64,000 nt of DNA, taken from assembly GCA_029547605.1 (NCBI GenBank), contig JAKPPB010000020.1, positions 1 through 64,000 on the forward strand, given 5' to 3'. Below, in pieces: positions 9,763-20,623 of the stretch. The DNA comes from Methanobacteriota archaeon. GTDB lineage: Archaea; Halobacteriota; Methanomicrobia; Methanomicrobiales; Methanospirillaceae. The translations under genes were made by a program, and so were the position numbers. Each line of letters begins with the position of its first letter. Within the stretch, counting starts at the first letter, position 1. Under the pieces are notes generated by a model. That model made no database searches. It had not been told where the DNA came from and saw only the letters and a program-made list of their open reading frames with translations.

Positions 9763-10602
9763 TCAGGTGTACTCGCACACCAGCCCCGATCCCGTCTCTT
9801 CAACGATCAACTCCCTGGAAAGGCGATGGACTGCCCGAAAACCAGTGCAGTGGCAGGGATGCATCCGCGCAACACCCATGCTTTTCAGGGTTACAGCCGT
9901 GGCATCGAGGCGGCTCTCCGGCGCCTTCATCAGGTGGAGGCCGCCGATGATGTCCTGCACGCGCTCCTCACCGCAGACTTCCCGGGCATATGCCACGATG
10001 TTGCAGATGCCTGCATGAGAGCACCCGGTGATCACGACGAGGCCGTCTCTTCCCCTCCACACGAGGGCACTGTCGTCCGACATCATATCAGGTTCAATGT
10101 CGCCGTTGCGTCTCCTTTTCCTGCCGGGTTCGGGCGGTTCGAACTCAAACCTGCGCGGTATCTCCCCAAGAAACACAAGGTCATCCAAGATCCAGAATGG
10201 TTCGCGGGAGAGTTGGAGGCTAAAATGCTCCGCGCACTTCTCTTTTGAGAGGAGCGTGCCCGACTCGGGAACCTTTCCCGACTGCCTTGTCAGGAAGACC
10301 TCTGGATGGGCAACCAGGACAGGCCTTTTGTACTCTCTCTTCTCAATCTGGGCCTCCGTCAATGTCATCACGAGGTGCACCAGGCCCCAGGTGTGGTCAA
10401 GGTGCCCGTGAGAGAGGACGACATACTCGAGGTCAAGGAGGGAGTGGCCCATCTTCATCGCGTTCCGCACAAAGACATCGGAGTATCCCATGTCAAAGAG
10501 CACCTTGCAGACCCCTTCCTCAACCAGTACCGAGAACCCTGGCTCTGCAAGGTAATACCGGTCCGTCATGCTTGAGTTGTCTGTCAGCACCGAGAGCCTC
10601 AT
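9763..10602 (-). CDS. MBL-fold metallo-hydrolase (dihydropteroate synthase-like MBL family)
   Basis: VVLSHGHLDHTWGL metal-binding motif, LVVITGCSHAGICN, and terminal H motifs. Confidence 0.85.
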   Translation of the reverse strand: MRLSVLTDNSSMTDRYYLAEPGFSVLVEEGVCKVLFDMGYSDVFVRNAMKMGHSLLDLEYVVLSHGHLDHTWGLVHLVMTLTEAQIEKREYKRPVLVAHPEVFLTRQSGKVPESGTLLSKEKCAEHFSLQLSREPFWILDDLVFLGEIPRRFEFEPPEPGRKRRRNGDIEPDMMSDDSALVWRGRDGLVVITGCSHAGICNIVAYAREVCGEERVQDIIGGLHLMKAPESRLDATAVTLKSMGVARMHPCHCTGFRAVHRLSRELIVEETGSGLVCEYT

Positions 10603-10791
10603 CGTGGGCAGCCACCTCCAGGCGTATACATCACGCTTTTTTCGTATCCTCCTGGAACAACAATATTACTGTTCGAGACGATAATGGGCTCCCATTGGGC
10701 GTGCCGTGGCCTGATGGGGAGATGCGCAAAAGCCTGGCTTCGCATGATGGGACGAGGAAAAGATTGAAAAGAACAGCAGTATCCGCCCTGG

Positions 10792-11337
10792 TCAGTGAAG
10801 AGGATGGCCCCGCTCAACCCTTTCAATCGCCGCCTCCACGACGGCGGAAAGGTCTTCGACCCCGAACTTCTCGGAGTTGAGGATCAGGTGGTAAGGGGAG
10901 AGGTCATTGATGTTGATCGAGTAGTATTCCCGGTAACGATGGGCTTCCGATGCCTCCCGTTCCCGGGTGAGGAGGAGGGCGGTATCGATGTCCTCGAGTG
11001 TATCGCGGGAGAATATCCGTGCAACCCTGCACTCCATGGAAGCCTGGAGCCAGATCTTCAGGTCTGCATTGCGCACACACCATCCCGAGAGACGCCCCTC
11101 GGCGATGATCTCGTCCCGGGACTCGGCAATCTCGCGCTGCCGGGCGTCGATCTCCCGGTCGATCGAGGGGTCCTGCTCTGCACGCCTTCCGAACTCCGCG
11201 ATATCGAGGCCTTTCTCGGCTGCCATCTGCCGGAACACCTCTCCGGCTGAGATGAGGGTATAGTTCCTGGTCGCTGCAAGGTGGCGGGCGAGCGAGGTGG
11301 TCCCGCTCCCTGGAAGCCCGCTCACCGTGATACGCAT
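10792..11337 (-). CDS. cmk: Cytidylate kinase
   Basis: MRITVSGLPGSGTTSLARHLA P-loop; located at the end of the ribosomal cluster after DUF106; start overlaps the upstream stop. Confidence 0.9.
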   Translation of the reverse strand: MRITVSGLPGSGTTSLARHLAATRNYTLISAGEVFRQMAAEKGLDIAEFGRRAEQDPSIDREIDARQREIAESRDEIIAEGRLSGWCVRNADLKIWLQASMECRVARIFSRDTLEDIDTALLLTREREASEAHRYREYYSININDLSPYHLILNSEKFGVEDLSAVVEAAIERVERGHPLH

Positions 11338-11933
11338 CAGATGCCCCCGATGTTCAGTGACTTCCTGACCACCTGGCTGATAGAGAGAGAGCAGATCATG
11401 TACCAGAGGATCCATGCCGGGACGGGCCCGAGCACTGCGTCGGTGAGGGTATGGGATCCAAAGAATGGCATAACCACGGTCGCATCAGGGGCAACCCCCA
11501 GCCTGAAGAGGAGCCAGAAGAAGATCGGGACGGTGATGATCAAGATATAAGCCATTGGAGTGAACTGCTGCTGCGAGAGTTCCATCTGCTCCTTCATCAC
11601 CTTGTCCCTCTTTGCGTCCATCTTCTTGATCTTCTTCTCATCCCCGGAGAGCTGTGCCTCGCGGAACTCTCTCTGGAAGACTTTCATCCTCTCCTGCACT
11701 TCGGTCATCCTCTCGTAGTCTATCGTATACTTCTGGATGATCGATGAATAAAGCCCGGTGGCCGCGGAGAGGATGATGATCAGGATGTAGAATGGCATCA
11801 TCCCTGCAAGCGGCCCTAGGACGACATCAAGGGCCTCCCCTACCCCGTCGCGGATGGGCGCGATGCTGTAGGAGAGGATCATGGCCATTGCCACCAGCAG
11901 GGCGATAAAGCCCCCGAACTTCTTCTTCTTCAT
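11337..11933 (-). CDS. DUF106 / EMC3-TMCO1-like (Oxa1 superfamily) membrane protein
   Basis: MKKKKFGGFIALLVAMAMILSYSIAP...; charged coiled region between TMs (ERMKVFQREFREAQLSGDEKKIKKMDAKRDKVMKEQMELSQQQFTPM); follows secY-adk. Confidence 0.88.
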   Translation of the reverse strand: MKKKKFGGFIALLVAMAMILSYSIAPIRDGVGEALDVVLGPLAGMMPFYILIIILSAATGLYSSIIQKYTIDYERMTEVQERMKVFQREFREAQLSGDEKKIKKMDAKRDKVMKEQMELSQQQFTPMAYILIITVPIFFWLLFRLGVAPDATVVMPFFGSHTLTDAVLGPVPAWILWYMICSLSISQVVRKSLNIGGI

Positions 11934-11938
11934 TCCAC

Positions 11939-12511
11939 TCACCTGAGGACTGCGGCCATCTCTTCCACCGCGCGGTCGAGCAGGAAATCCGCGTTGGTGA
12001 TGTACTTGATGGTGCACCCGGTGAGCATGGAATAGGATGCCGCAATCGCACGGTTGAACTGCTGGTGATCGGCAATCGCCCCGGATCCCTCCATATCCCT
12101 CGTCCGCGTCTCGTCAGAGAGCCGGCGCATAAGGATCTGGTCCTCGTCGGTCTCCACAAGGATGAGAGTGTCCGGCATCAGTTCGCGGAGCACCCACTCG
12201 GGCAGGCCGGCCATGAACCCCTTGGGCGTCTTGACAGATGCATGCGTATCGACGAGGATGTTTCCGCTCTCCCGTGCCATCGCACGTGCAGCGCTCTGCT
12301 GAAGTGTCTTCTGGATATCACCGGGAAGCCGGCGCATCTCGTCGCGGTCCCTTGCGAGCCCCTCCTTCTGGGCAGTCTCGAACATGTAAGTCCCGAAGTT
12401 GAGGGACCGGTAAGAGATCCCCTCGCCCTCCAGGACTTTCAGTGCACCGGTCACGACGGTGGTCTTGCCAACCCCCGGGACCCCGGTCACGATCACTCTC
12501 CTTCCTGTCAT
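11939..12511 (-). CDS. adkA: Archaeal-type adenylate kinase
   Basis: MTGRRVIVTGVPGVGKTTV P-loop; secY-adkA-DUF106-cmk context. Confidence 0.92.
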   Translation of the reverse strand: MTGRRVIVTGVPGVGKTTVVTGALKVLEGEGISYRSLNFGTYMFETAQKEGLARDRDEMRRLPGDIQKTLQQSAARAMARESGNILVDTHASVKTPKGFMAGLPEWVLRELMPDTLILVETDEDQILMRRLSDETRTRDMEGSGAIADHQQFNRAIAASYSMLTGCTIKYITNADFLLDRAVEEMAAVLR

Positions 12512-12513
12512 TC

Positions 12514-13947
12514 TTACTCCTTTCCGAAAAATGTCCGCATGAACGGGTACATCTCCATGATCTGCTGGCTCGCGATCTCTTCGTAGAGCCGGTAGGTGAT
12601 GGACACCGTGAGCAGGAGCCCAGTGCCACTCACCGCGCCGATTACGCCGAAGAGGTTGGCAAAGACCGAGAGGACCCCGATGAACACCCCTCCGATGACA
12701 GTAACCCTGGGGATGTAACGGTCAAGGTACTTCTCCAGCACCTGTGGATTCCTCCGGTATCCCGGGATAGACATCCCCGAGTGCTGGATCTGGCGTGCCA
12801 CGTCCTTAGAGTCCATCCCCGCGGTCTTGATCCAGAAGAGGGCGAAGATGGCGCCACCCACGACCACGACGAAAATATCGATCCCCATCCTGACCAGAAC
12901 CTCCCAGGGCGCATGCCCGAGGTCATACAGCCACCACATCCAGTCATCGGGACCGTTGATGGGTGCGAGGTACCACATCAGTCCGCTGACTGGGGTGGCA
13001 CCCTGGAATGCGCCAAAGATGGTGATCCCTACATTGTTCAGGAAGAGACCGATCATCTGGATGTTTGCCTGCAGCACCCGGACGAGGATCATCGGCAGCA
13101 CGCTCGCGTAGATCAGCTTCACCGGGAACCTCGCCCGTGCACCCCGGACCTGCGCATGCGCGAGCGGGATCTCGATCCTTGTCGATTCCACGTACACGAT
13201 GACCAGGAAGATGACGACCGTGGTGATGAACGCGATCATGTCGGTGCCCATGTACTGCAGGAAGTTGGCCCCGTCCATGATGACAGCCGCGATACGGGGG
13301 AAGAACCCGACGGGATACTGGTCACTCACCGGCGCCCAGTTGATGAACCCGTTGATGATGGCCTGGGATATCCCGGCAATGATGAAGAGCCCGACACCGG
13401 ACCCTATACCCCACTTGGTGACCACCTCGTCCATGAAGACAATCAGCACCCCTCCGATGCAGACCTGGAGGAAGATGATGAGCGAGACAAGGAACAGGTT
13501 TCCTCCAAAGAATGCATTCGCGATCGCGGGGTCCGGCATCAGGAAACCGCCAACAAGGTTCGGTGCAGCCTCGACGATGATCATCACGAAGATCAGGAGT
13601 TTCTGCAGGCCCATGTACTGGATCTGCCCTCTCATATCGCTCGTATCGATATGGATGAGGTCCGCACCCTTCAGGAGTTGCAGGACGATGGACGCGGTCA
13701 CGATCGGACCAATCCCGAGCTGCACGAGCGACCCGCTGGCACCGGCCAGGAGGGCGCGCCAGTAGAAGAATATGTCCTGGGAGCCCGGGTCAAGTCCGAA
13801 CAATGGGATATTGGTAAGCACAAAATACAGGATGAGGATCCCTGCGGTCCAGACCAGCTTGTTCTTGAAGTGGACGTGGCCTTCAGGTCCTTTTACGGTG
13901 GGCATCGCTGCGAGCAGCGGTTCCATTCGGTCCAGAAGTTCTCCCAT
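12514..13947 (-). CDS. secY: Preprotein translocase subunit SecY
   Basis: About ten hydrophobic segments; archaeal SecY sequence; follows uL15. Confidence 0.96.
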   Translation of the reverse strand: MGELLDRMEPLLAAMPTVKGPEGHVHFKNKLVWTAGILILYFVLTNIPLFGLDPGSQDIFFYWRALLAGASGSLVQLGIGPIVTASIVLQLLKGADLIHIDTSDMRGQIQYMGLQKLLIFVMIIVEAAPNLVGGFLMPDPAIANAFFGGNLFLVSLIIFLQVCIGGVLIVFMDEVVTKWGIGSGVGLFIIAGISQAIINGFINWAPVSDQYPVGFFPRIAAVIMDGANFLQYMGTDMIAFITTVVIFLVIVYVESTRIEIPLAHAQVRGARARFPVKLIYASVLPMILVRVLQANIQMIGLFLNNVGITIFGAFQGATPVSGLMWYLAPINGPDDWMWWLYDLGHAPWEVLVRMGIDIFVVVVGGAIFALFWIKTAGMDSKDVARQIQHSGMSIPGYRRNPQVLEKYLDRYIPRVTVIGGVFIGVLSVFANLFGVIGAVSGTGLLLTVSITYRLYEEIASQQIMEMYPFMRTFFGKE

Positions 13948-13967
13948 TTTTTCACCACAAAAAGGGA

Positions 13968-14393
13968 TTAGATAACCAGGGCCTGGCCACCCATCGCCTC
14001 TATCTTCTGTTTTGCCTGTCCTGAGAATGCACGCGCTGAGACGTGCATCTTCTGTGTGACTTTTCCGTTGCCAAGTATCTTATCGATACCGATCTGATCC
14101 GCGGAGATGACGACTGCGTCACCCTCCCTGGATGCCATCCCGGCAGCGATGAGCTCCTCGACCATCTCTGAGAGCCTGCCCACCGACAGCACGTTCATTT
14201 CGGCCGACGTCTGGTTGACGAACCCGTGCTTGCCATTGTGGACTTCCCCGTACACGAGGAAATGGGAGAACCGGTGGTCGCGGTGGCCGGCGCGACCCCT
14301 GCCGCCCCGGTTGCCCGCCCCTCTCCTGTTCTTGTGGGTGCCTCCGCCGCACGTTCTCGAGCCGCGGAATTTTGATCGCTTGTTCACTGGCAT
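13968..14393 (-). CDS. rpl15p: Ribosomal protein uL15
   Basis: KFRGSRTCGGGTHKNRRGAGNRGGRGRAG N-terminus. Confidence 0.96.
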   Translation of the reverse strand: MPVNKRSKFRGSRTCGGGTHKNRRGAGNRGGRGRAGHRDHRFSHFLVYGEVHNGKHGFVNQTSAEMNVLSVGRLSEMVEELIAAGMASREGDAVVISADQIGIDKILGNGKVTQKMHVSARAFSGQAKQKIEAMGGQALVI

Positions 14394-14397
14394 CGCT

Positions 14398-14859
14398 TCA
14401 CCTCATCTTGTGCAGGAGCTCGTTGATCTCCTTTCCGTAGTACCCGAGGGCCCCTCCCTGGGGGTAGGTCCTCTTGATGGTACGGTACCCTTTCCTGGGA
14501 GGATGGAGCCTGAGCACCGGTTTTACCCCGGGGATATCAGACAGCCGGGCTTCTCCTGATGCCAGGGCCCTGGCAAAGTCAGTGATCCCAGGGTACGTCG
14601 AGTTCTCCCTTACGTATTCATCGGTGAGGGGCCTGTTCCCCTCAACCCTGCCCCTGGTGCGGAGGATCGTCTCGACCGTCTCGACATCCACCTCGCCATA
14701 GGCCACGAAGTCCTTGACCTTCCGTATCATCCCGAGATACTCGGGGGTGTCCGGGACAAGGACACAGTGGTTGATGTGGTGCAGGCGGAGCATCTTCAGG
14801 GTATCCTTGATGTCCCGCCGGGTATTCACCACACCGCGGACCTGCACGATTGCGTACAT
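14398..14859 (-). CDS. rpl30p: Ribosomal protein uL30
   Basis: [36 protein letters not shown]; start trimmed to overlap the uS5 stop. Confidence 0.95.
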   Translation of the reverse strand: MYAIVQVRGVVNTRRDIKDTLKMLRLHHINHCVLVPDTPEYLGMIRKVKDFVAYGEVDVETVETILRTRGRVEGNRPLTDEYVRENSTYPGITDFARALASGEARLSDIPGVKPVLRLHPPRKGYRTIKRTYPQGGALGYYGKEINELLHKMR

Positions 14860-15476
14860 TATCCCTGTCCTCCCGTGCGGATCATATTGGTCGCTTTCAG
14901 GGCGTTGAAGGTTGCCTTGGCAAAGTTGATTGTGGTCCGGGTCTGGCCGCGGGAGAACGTCCACACGTCACGGATTCCGGCAAGTTCCAGCACCTTCTTG
15001 CTGATCTCTCCGGTCACAAGGCCGATACCCTGGGGTGCCGGCTTGAGAGTGACCCTGACACTGCCTGCCGCCCCTTCCACCATCATGGGGATGGAGTGGA
15101 CAGTGTCGCAGCCGCATTCCCAGCTGCCGCAGCCCCTCCGCACCTTGATAAGGTTGGTCTTGGCATCAACGATGGCTTTCTTGATGGCATCTCCCACCTG
15201 GGAGTCCTTGCCCTGGCCAAACCCGATGTACCCGTTCCTGTTCCCGACCACCACGACGGCGCGGAACTTCACCCGGCGGCCGGAGTCGGTCATCCGCTGC
15301 ACCATGGTGATGTCAAGGACCTCGTCTTCGAGGTCGGGGAGGAAGGCGTCGACGATGCCCGGCTCCTTGATGGGGCGACCGCTCTCCAGCACCTGGTCGA
15401 TGCTGGTCAGCTGGCCCGATACCACCATCTTGCCAAGGCCGGTCAGCGGGACCCATTCCTCTTTCTCATATGCCAT
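14859..15476 (-). CDS. rps5p: Ribosomal protein uS5
   Basis: [35 protein letters not shown]. Confidence 0.97.
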   Translation of the reverse strand: MAYEKEEWVPLTGLGKMVVSGQLTSIDQVLESGRPIKEPGIVDAFLPDLEDEVLDITMVQRMTDSGRRVKFRAVVVVGNRNGYIGFGQGKDSQVGDAIKKAIVDAKTNLIKVRRGCGSWECGCDTVHSIPMMVEGAAGSVRVTLKPAPQGIGLVTGEISKKVLELAGIRDVWTFSRGQTRTTINFAKATFNALKATNMIRTGGQG

Positions 15477-15477
15477 T

Positions 15478-16005
15478 TTACTCCAGCTCCTTCATGATGG
15501 CGTCCATTGTCTGTTCCACGTTCTGCACGAGGCTGCCTGCGCGGTCAGGTGCGTATGCGGCGATGTGCGCACCCTTCACCCGGTCATCGTCAGGGAGGAT
15601 CTCCTCGCCGTGCGGGATATCGAGACCTGCAGTCACCGCCCCTTTCAGGGCTGCGAAGACGCGGGCCCCCCGGGTCGCGCGGTGCAGCCCGATGTCGAGG
15701 ATTGCAGACTCGAAGTCCGCATTCAGCGCTTTGACCGCAAAGAGTGCGCCGGTGAGATAAGCCGCGGGGGTGCTCGAGGTGGACCCTGTGTACCCAAACC
15801 CTGCGAGCTCTCCCGAATGAGCGGAGACCAGCGTCCGGTCCCCGTCCATTTCCGCGGTGACCAGCTGGATGATGATGCGCCTGTTCGTGCGGCGCACTAC
15901 CATGCGTGGCCGGTCCGATACCACCAGTTTTGCCCTGGCATAGTAGTTGGTCTTGCCCTCTTTCCTCCTGCGGAAGGGAACGAAGTAACGTGGTCCTGTC
16001 GCCAT
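15478..16005 (-). CDS. rpl18p: Ribosomal protein uL18
   Basis: [42 protein letters not shown]. Confidence 0.97.
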   Translation of the reverse strand: MATGPRYFVPFRRRKEGKTNYYARAKLVVSDRPRMVVRRTNRRIIIQLVTAEMDGDRTLVSAHSGELAGFGYTGSTSSTPAAYLTGALFAVKALNADFESAILDIGLHRATRGARVFAALKGAVTAGLDIPHGEEILPDDDRVKGAHIAAYAPDRAGSLVQNVEQTMDAIMKELE

Positions 16006-16006
16006 G

Positions 16007-16459
16007 TTACTTCATCCTCCCGACAATGAGCGCAAGGTGCGCTTTAAGGTGGGCGACACTCCTGAACTGCCCCCCGGCCGCCTGGCGGTAGAGCGTGCGG
16101 TACAGGTGGGGATTGATCTCCCCGGTGTCGCGGAGTGCCGCGAGAGTCTTTCGGATCGCCCGGATCTTCTTGATCCATTCGCGCTTCCGGGGGCTCCGTG
16201 CCCCGGCCGCTCCCCTGCGCCTCCCCGGGCCCTTGCAGTGCCCGTACGAGCGCTTTGCCATCTTCTCCCTCGCTCTCCCCCTGCTGTTGCCCCTGGGCTG
16301 GAGTGCCCTGATGGCGTCCTCTTCGATGAGACCCCGGAGGTCTTCACGGGAGATCGCGTTCTGGATGTCCGAGGTCCGCTCGGGGTCGAACCAGACCCTG
16401 TGGACACCGCACTTCAGTATTGATGCGGATATCCTCTTCTGGGTGGAGAGATCAGTCAT
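16007..16459 (-). CDS. rpl19e: Ribosomal protein eL19
   Basis: [23 protein letters not shown]. Confidence 0.96.
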   Translation of the reverse strand: MTDLSTQKRISASILKCGVHRVWFDPERTSDIQNAISREDLRGLIEEDAIRALQPRGNSRGRAREKMAKRSYGHCKGPGRRRGAAGARSPRKREWIKKIRAIRKTLAALRDTGEINPHLYRTLYRQAAGGQFRSVAHLKAHLALIVGRMK

Positions 16460-16898
16460 TCTCTTCCCCCTCCTCCTCGTTCTCCGGCTCCTCGCCGGCG
16501 GCTTCTGCTTCCTTCTTCGCGGAAAGGTCCTTCGCGTTGAGAACTTTGAGTCCTGCAGCGAGTGCCCGCTCCTGAATTATACCTCTCTTCCTGGCTCCAA
16601 CCTGGGCCGCGATGCGGATTGCATCGAGTGCTGGATCGAGTCCTTCGAGTTCTCCGGGGTTGTGGACCAGCACGTCGCGGTATCCGCTTGGGTGCAGTCC
16701 CCTGATATCGGCCGGGCTTCCGTAGCCAGGCGTGGGCATGGGGCCTTTGGCCTTCTTCTGGATCCGCTGCTTGTTGTGAAGCCCGCGGGGCCTCCTCCAC
16801 GTGTCGGCGAGACGCTCCTTCTTTCCTTCACCGTCTCTCCTGAAACGGGCGGACTTCTCTGCCCTGACACGAATACGTCGGATTTTTTCGTCAGCCAT
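16452..16898 (-). CDS. rpl32e: Ribosomal protein eL32
   Basis: ARFRRDGEGKKERLADTWRRPRGLHNKQRIQKKAKGPMPTPGYGSP. Confidence 0.95.
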   Translation of the reverse strand: MADEKIRRIRVRAEKSARFRRDGEGKKERLADTWRRPRGLHNKQRIQKKAKGPMPTPGYGSPADIRGLHPSGYRDVLVHNPGELEGLDPALDAIRIAAQVGARKRGIIQERALAAGLKVLNAKDLSAKKEAEAAGEEPENEEEGEEND

Positions 16899-16903
16899 GA
16901 TCC

Positions 16904-17428
16904 TCATCCCCTCAGAACCCGGTATATGCCGTCCTGGAAGATACGGGGGTCACGGTTCCGGATCCTTGTCGCGTCCTCGATATTTGCCGAGGTGATCCCG
17001 AGCATCTCGCGGTCTATCCCTGAGAGGACGATCTCGTCGTTGCCCACCTTCGCGGTGACTCCTTCCCTTATCAGAGCATATCTCGGCTTCTTCTCACCGA
17101 GGAAATTGTTGATCTCAAGCCGGTTGCCCGAGAGCTTGAGCTGGATCGGGAAGTGGCTGTAGACCACTTTCATGCGGTACTCGAACCCTTCCGAGACCCC
17201 TCTGCACATGTTTGCCACGTGTGCCTGGATGGTCCCCACCATTGCAATGACCCGTTTCCTGTCTGCCGCGGTGGATATGACCACTTCATCCCCTGCAACG
17301 CTCATGGCGATCTGGGGAAACCGGAAGACCCGCTCGAGCTGCCCCTTTGGGCCTTTCACCCTGACCAGGGGGCCGTGTATCTCTACGTTCACACCCTTGG
17401 GGATGCGCACGGTTCGTTCTGTTGCCAT
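16904..17428 (-). CDS. rpl6p: Ribosomal protein uL6
   Basis: VRIPKGVNVEIHGPLVRVKGPKGQLERVF. Confidence 0.96.
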   Translation of the reverse strand: MATERTVRIPKGVNVEIHGPLVRVKGPKGQLERVFRFPQIAMSVAGDEVVISTAADRKRVIAMVGTIQAHVANMCRGVSEGFEYRMKVVYSHFPIQLKLSGNRLEINNFLGEKKPRYALIREGVTAKVGNDEIVLSGIDREMLGITSANIEDATRIRNRDPRIFQDGIYRVLRG

Positions 17429-17446
17429 AGTCTTCACGCACCCCTT

Positions 17447-17839
17447 CTAGTAGACATACCCCAGGAGCTCCCCGCCCACGCCCTCGCGGCGGGCCTGTTC
17501 ATGGGTGATCACGCCTCTCGATGTAGAGAGGAGCAGTATCCCGAAGTTTTTCCCCGGGAGGAACTGGGTCTCCCAGTATTCCAGTTCGGAAATCTTCACC
17601 GAGTATCGGGGGGAGATGGCACCGCACCGGTTGATCCTGCCATTGAGGTGCACCATGAACTGGCCTCCCCTCCCATCTTCGATGAACTCGAAGCCGCTGA
17701 TGTACCCGGCCTCCTGCAGGATGCGGAACATCGCGCCCAGCAGCTTGCTTGCCGGCTCGATGATCACGTCGGACTTGCCTCCGTCTGCCGCGTTCTTGAG
17801 GGCGCACATGCCATCTGCGATTGTATTAAGTCTTGCCAT
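17447..17839 (-). CDS. rps8p: Ribosomal protein uS8
   Basis: [47 protein letters not shown]. Confidence 0.97.
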   Translation of the reverse strand: MARLNTIADGMCALKNAADGGKSDVIIEPASKLLGAMFRILQEAGYISGFEFIEDGRGGQFMVHLNGRINRCGAISPRYSVKISELEYWETQFLPGKNFGILLLSTSRGVITHEQARREGVGGELLGYVY

Positions 17840-17855
17840 TTGCCTGACGCTCCCT

Positions 17856-18011
17856 CTAGTTCATCTTTTTAAAACCCATCTTCTGCGCCCATTCCCGGAA
17901 ACACTGGCGGCAGAACATGATGTTGTAACGCCGCACCAGGCCCTGCTTCCGGCCGCACATCTTGCATTCGTGTGCACCGCGGCCGTACTTCTTGACCTTC
18001 TCTCCGCCCAT
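17856..18011 (-). CDS. rps14p: Ribosomal protein uS14 (zinc-ribbon type)
   Basis: [44 protein letters not shown]; start at MGGEKV. Confidence 0.96.
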   Translation of the reverse strand: MGGEKVKKYGRGAHECKMCGRKQGLVRRYNIMFCRQCFREWAQKMGFKKMN

Positions 18012-18012
18012 C

Positions 18013-18519
18013 TCAGAGCACCTCCACCTGGTGGCTCGCCTTGAGGAAGGCAACAGCGTCCTGCCGGCCTACCTGCTGTTTACTGGGGAGCCTTCGCTGC
18101 TCGATCGACCTTCGCGAGATGCGGATGCCGGGGCGGGCGAGGACGACGTTGATGTCCATGCCGTAGATGCCTATCTGGGGGTCGTAGCTCATCCCGGGGA
18201 AATCGGTGTGCTCCTCGATCCCAAACGAGAAGTTCCCACGCTGGTCGATCTGGTTCGCGTTGATCCTTCTCTCCACGATCCCGAGTGCCGTGTTGAGGAA
18301 GGTCTCTGCCTTGTCGCCGCGAAGCGTGACCCGGCAGCTGATGGGGGCGCCTTTGCGGATCCCAAACGTGGTGTTCGTCTGCTTGGCATTGCTTCGCACC
18401 GGGGTGCCTCCCGTGATGGTCTTCATCAGGTCGACTGCCTTTGTCAGCTTGTCGCCGGCCTCGCCGACCCCCATGTGCACCACGACCTTCTCGACGTAGA
18501 CATTGCGCATGGGGTTCAT
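18013..18519 (-). CDS. rpl5p: Ribosomal protein uL5
   Basis: [25 protein letters not shown]; start in ATGA overlap with rps4e stop. Confidence 0.96.
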   Translation of the reverse strand: MNPMRNVYVEKVVVHMGVGEAGDKLTKAVDLMKTITGGTPVRSNAKQTNTTFGIRKGAPISCRVTLRGDKAETFLNTALGIVERRINANQIDQRGNFSFGIEEHTDFPGMSYDPQIGIYGMDINVVLARPGIRISRRSIEQRRLPSKQQVGRQDAVAFLKASHQVEVL

Positions 18520-19241
18520 TCTTCGATCCCCCACTCTGTAAGAGCCGGTTGTTCGCGGCCAACCATGTAGATATATTCATCGATGGTCTCGAAGCGCGCC
18601 TTGCTCTCCTGGTCTTCCAGGATCACCCGGTTCGGTACGCTCCCCGGCACCACCTCGATCCCGACGATGCGGGCAATGATGCCTGAGTGCTTGCCCCCGA
18701 TGACCATTGCCATGTTGCCGACAGCGAACGGGAAGTGGTCAAGGATTGCGAACCTGTTCTCGGGCTCAAGGGAAATGACCACCGAGTCGCCGGGCTTGTA
18801 GGTGTTGTCTGCGAGCACGTTTGCGCCGAAACGGAGGTTGAGCTGTACCTTTCCGCCAGGGACAATCGTCTTGTTCCGGATCTTTGCCAGGCGGCTCTTT
18901 GCTGACTCGGCGTCGATCTCGATGGTCTTGTGCCTTCCCCTCTTGTCGCGCAGGATCCTGTAGTGCTTGTTGATCCGGGGAATGGAGATGATATCGAAGA
19001 TCCCGATCCCCATCCGGGGGTTCCGGCAGGGTTTTCCGTTGATGACGACGTCCTTCTGGACCAGTATTTGCTTCACCTCCTTCATGTTGGAGGCAAAGTG
19101 CATGTGATCCCTGAGCCAAACCGCGACCGGCATGGCATTGGCATTGTGCGGGCCCGGGCAGGTCCTGGTGATGAACTTTTCCGTCTTCCTGGCAACGTGC
19201 CAGGACTTCGGGGCATTGAGACGCTTTAAGTGGTCTGACAT
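18516..19241 (-). CDS. rps4e: Ribosomal protein eS4
   Basis: MSDHLKRLNAPKSWHVARKTEKFITRTCPGPHNANAMPVAVWLRD. Confidence 0.97.
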   Translation of the reverse strand: MSDHLKRLNAPKSWHVARKTEKFITRTCPGPHNANAMPVAVWLRDHMHFASNMKEVKQILVQKDVVINGKPCRNPRMGIGIFDIISIPRINKHYRILRDKRGRHKTIEIDAESAKSRLAKIRNKTIVPGGKVQLNLRFGANVLADNTYKPGDSVVISLEPENRFAILDHFPFAVGNMAMVIGGKHSGIIARIVGIEVVPGSVPNRVILEDQESKARFETIDEYIYMVGREQPALTEWGIEE

Positions 19242-19606
19242 TATTCACTCTCCCCCAGGGACGCGGCCCTCCGCGGATCCTTAAGGTTCAGTTTGGTGAT
19301 CTGCACGTTTGAAGGAGAAACAGGCCTTGGCATTTCCGTCCCGTCTGCCTTGGGAATGGAAACCCCCTGGACAACGATGCGGGACATCTTGGTGTCCACC
19401 TCGTCAACAGGCCCCTCGGTCCCCGCCGCCTCGCCCCTGAGCACCTTGACCGTATCTCCCACGACGACGCGCACGCTCCGTGTCTTGTACTGCTTCCGGA
19501 GGTCCGGTGCAAGTGGTGCATGGAGGAAACGGCCACGGACGTGTAACGATGCGGTAAACCTTGCCTTCCTCTGCTTCCTTGGTTGTGTACTCTCGATCCT
19601 TACCAT
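19241..19606 (-). CDS. rpl24p: Ribosomal protein uL24
   Basis: APLAPDLRKQYKTRSVRVVVGDTVKVLRGEAAGTEG (KOW-type). Confidence 0.95.
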   Translation of the reverse strand: MVRIESTQPRKQRKARFTASLHVRGRFLHAPLAPDLRKQYKTRSVRVVVGDTVKVLRGEAAGTEGPVDEVDTKMSRIVVQGVSIPKADGTEMPRPVSPSNVQITKLNLKDPRRAASLGESE

Positions 19607-19616
19607 GGCCGATCCC

Positions 19617-20015
19617 TCACACGATTATGGTGGCCATGGAGCCGATCTTCGGGAACCGCTCCGCCACTTCCCTGGCGACCGGGCCCTTGATCTCCGTCCC
19701 GCGTGGCTCGTTCTTCTCATCCACGACGACGACGGCGTTGTCCTCGAAACTGACCCGCAGCCCGCTCGGCCTGCGCATCTCCTTCTTCTGGCGGATCACC
19801 ACCGCACGCACGAGTTTGCGGCGCATGTCAGGGGTGCCTTTCTTGACGCTGACGGTCGCGATGTCGCCAAGTCCCATCTTGGGCTGGCGCCTGCGCACAC
19901 CGTGGTACCCGAATACGGAGACGATCTGCACCTCCCGGGCCCCGGTGTTGTCTGCGCAGATCATCCGGGTCCCGGTGGAGAGTGCCCTCGGGATGTTCGA
20001 CTGCTTCGCCTTCAT
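19617..20015 (-). CDS. rpl14p: Ribosomal protein uL14
   Basis: [34 protein letters not shown]. Confidence 0.97.
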   Translation of the reverse strand: MKAKQSNIPRALSTGTRMICADNTGAREVQIVSVFGYHGVRRRQPKMGLGDIATVSVKKGTPDMRRKLVRAVVIRQKKEMRRPSGLRVSFEDNAVVVVDEKNEPRGTEIKGPVAREVAERFPKIGSMATIIV

Positions 20016-20338
20016 GATGGCTGCACCTCCACCACGACAAAGGTGGTGGTCTTGGAGAGCGGCCTGCACTCGGCGATGCGCACGGTATCACCGGCCTTCG
20101 CCTGAATGCAGGGCGGGTTGTGGGCATGGATCTTGCTGTTCCGCTTCTCGTAGCGGTTGTATTTGCCCACGTAGTGCAGGTATGCCCGCTCTACCACCAC
20201 CGTTCCAATCATCCGGTCGCTCACGACTTTGCCGGTGATCACCTGGCCGCGCACCGGCAAAGTGCCGTGAAACGGACAATTTGCGTCGTTACAGTCCCTT
20301 TCGGGCTGCCTGACGCTCAATCCGATGTTGTTTGCCAT
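20012..20338 (-). CDS. rps17p: Ribosomal protein uS17
   Basis: [46 protein letters not shown]. Confidence 0.97.
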   Translation of the reverse strand: MANNIGLSVRQPERDCNDANCPFHGTLPVRGQVITGKVVSDRMIGTVVVERAYLHYVGKYNRYEKRNSKIHAHNPPCIQAKAGDTVRIAECRPLSKTTTFVVVEVQPS

Positions 20339-20622
20339 TATTTCCCTCTGGTCTTGTGCAATGCGCTGATCCGCCTCTCTGGTGCCATGACCAGCGCGGA
20401 GCCGTCTATCTCAACCAGGACGCCATCCGGAAGGGTGACGCGGAACCGGGTCCTGTGTTTCTGGACCCTCTTGTCCCCACGGTCACACCGGATGACCAGT
20501 GTGTTCCTGGTCTCATCGATAATCTGCCCCGAGAGGCCGGACAGCGCAGGGTTGCTTGCCTCCACCACCGCGACATCCAGGCCAATGAGTTCGTGCCTGA
20601 GGATGTTCTGGGGGGAGATCAT
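20338..20622 (-). CDS. rnp1: Ribonuclease P protein component 1 (Rpp29/Pop4)
   Basis: [41 protein letters not shown]; located between uL29 and uS17. Confidence 0.93.
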   Translation of the reverse strand: MISPQNILRHELIGLDVAVVEASNPALSGLSGQIIDETRNTLVIRCDRGDKRVQKHRTRFRVTLPDGVLVEIDGSALVMAPERRISALHKTRGK

Positions 20623-20623
20623 C

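Noticed and set aside
12442-13971. 509-aa plus-strand ORF antisense to secY
   Set aside because: Composition (H, D, P, E-rich) is typical of antisense to a membrane protein; SecY reading is unambiguous.
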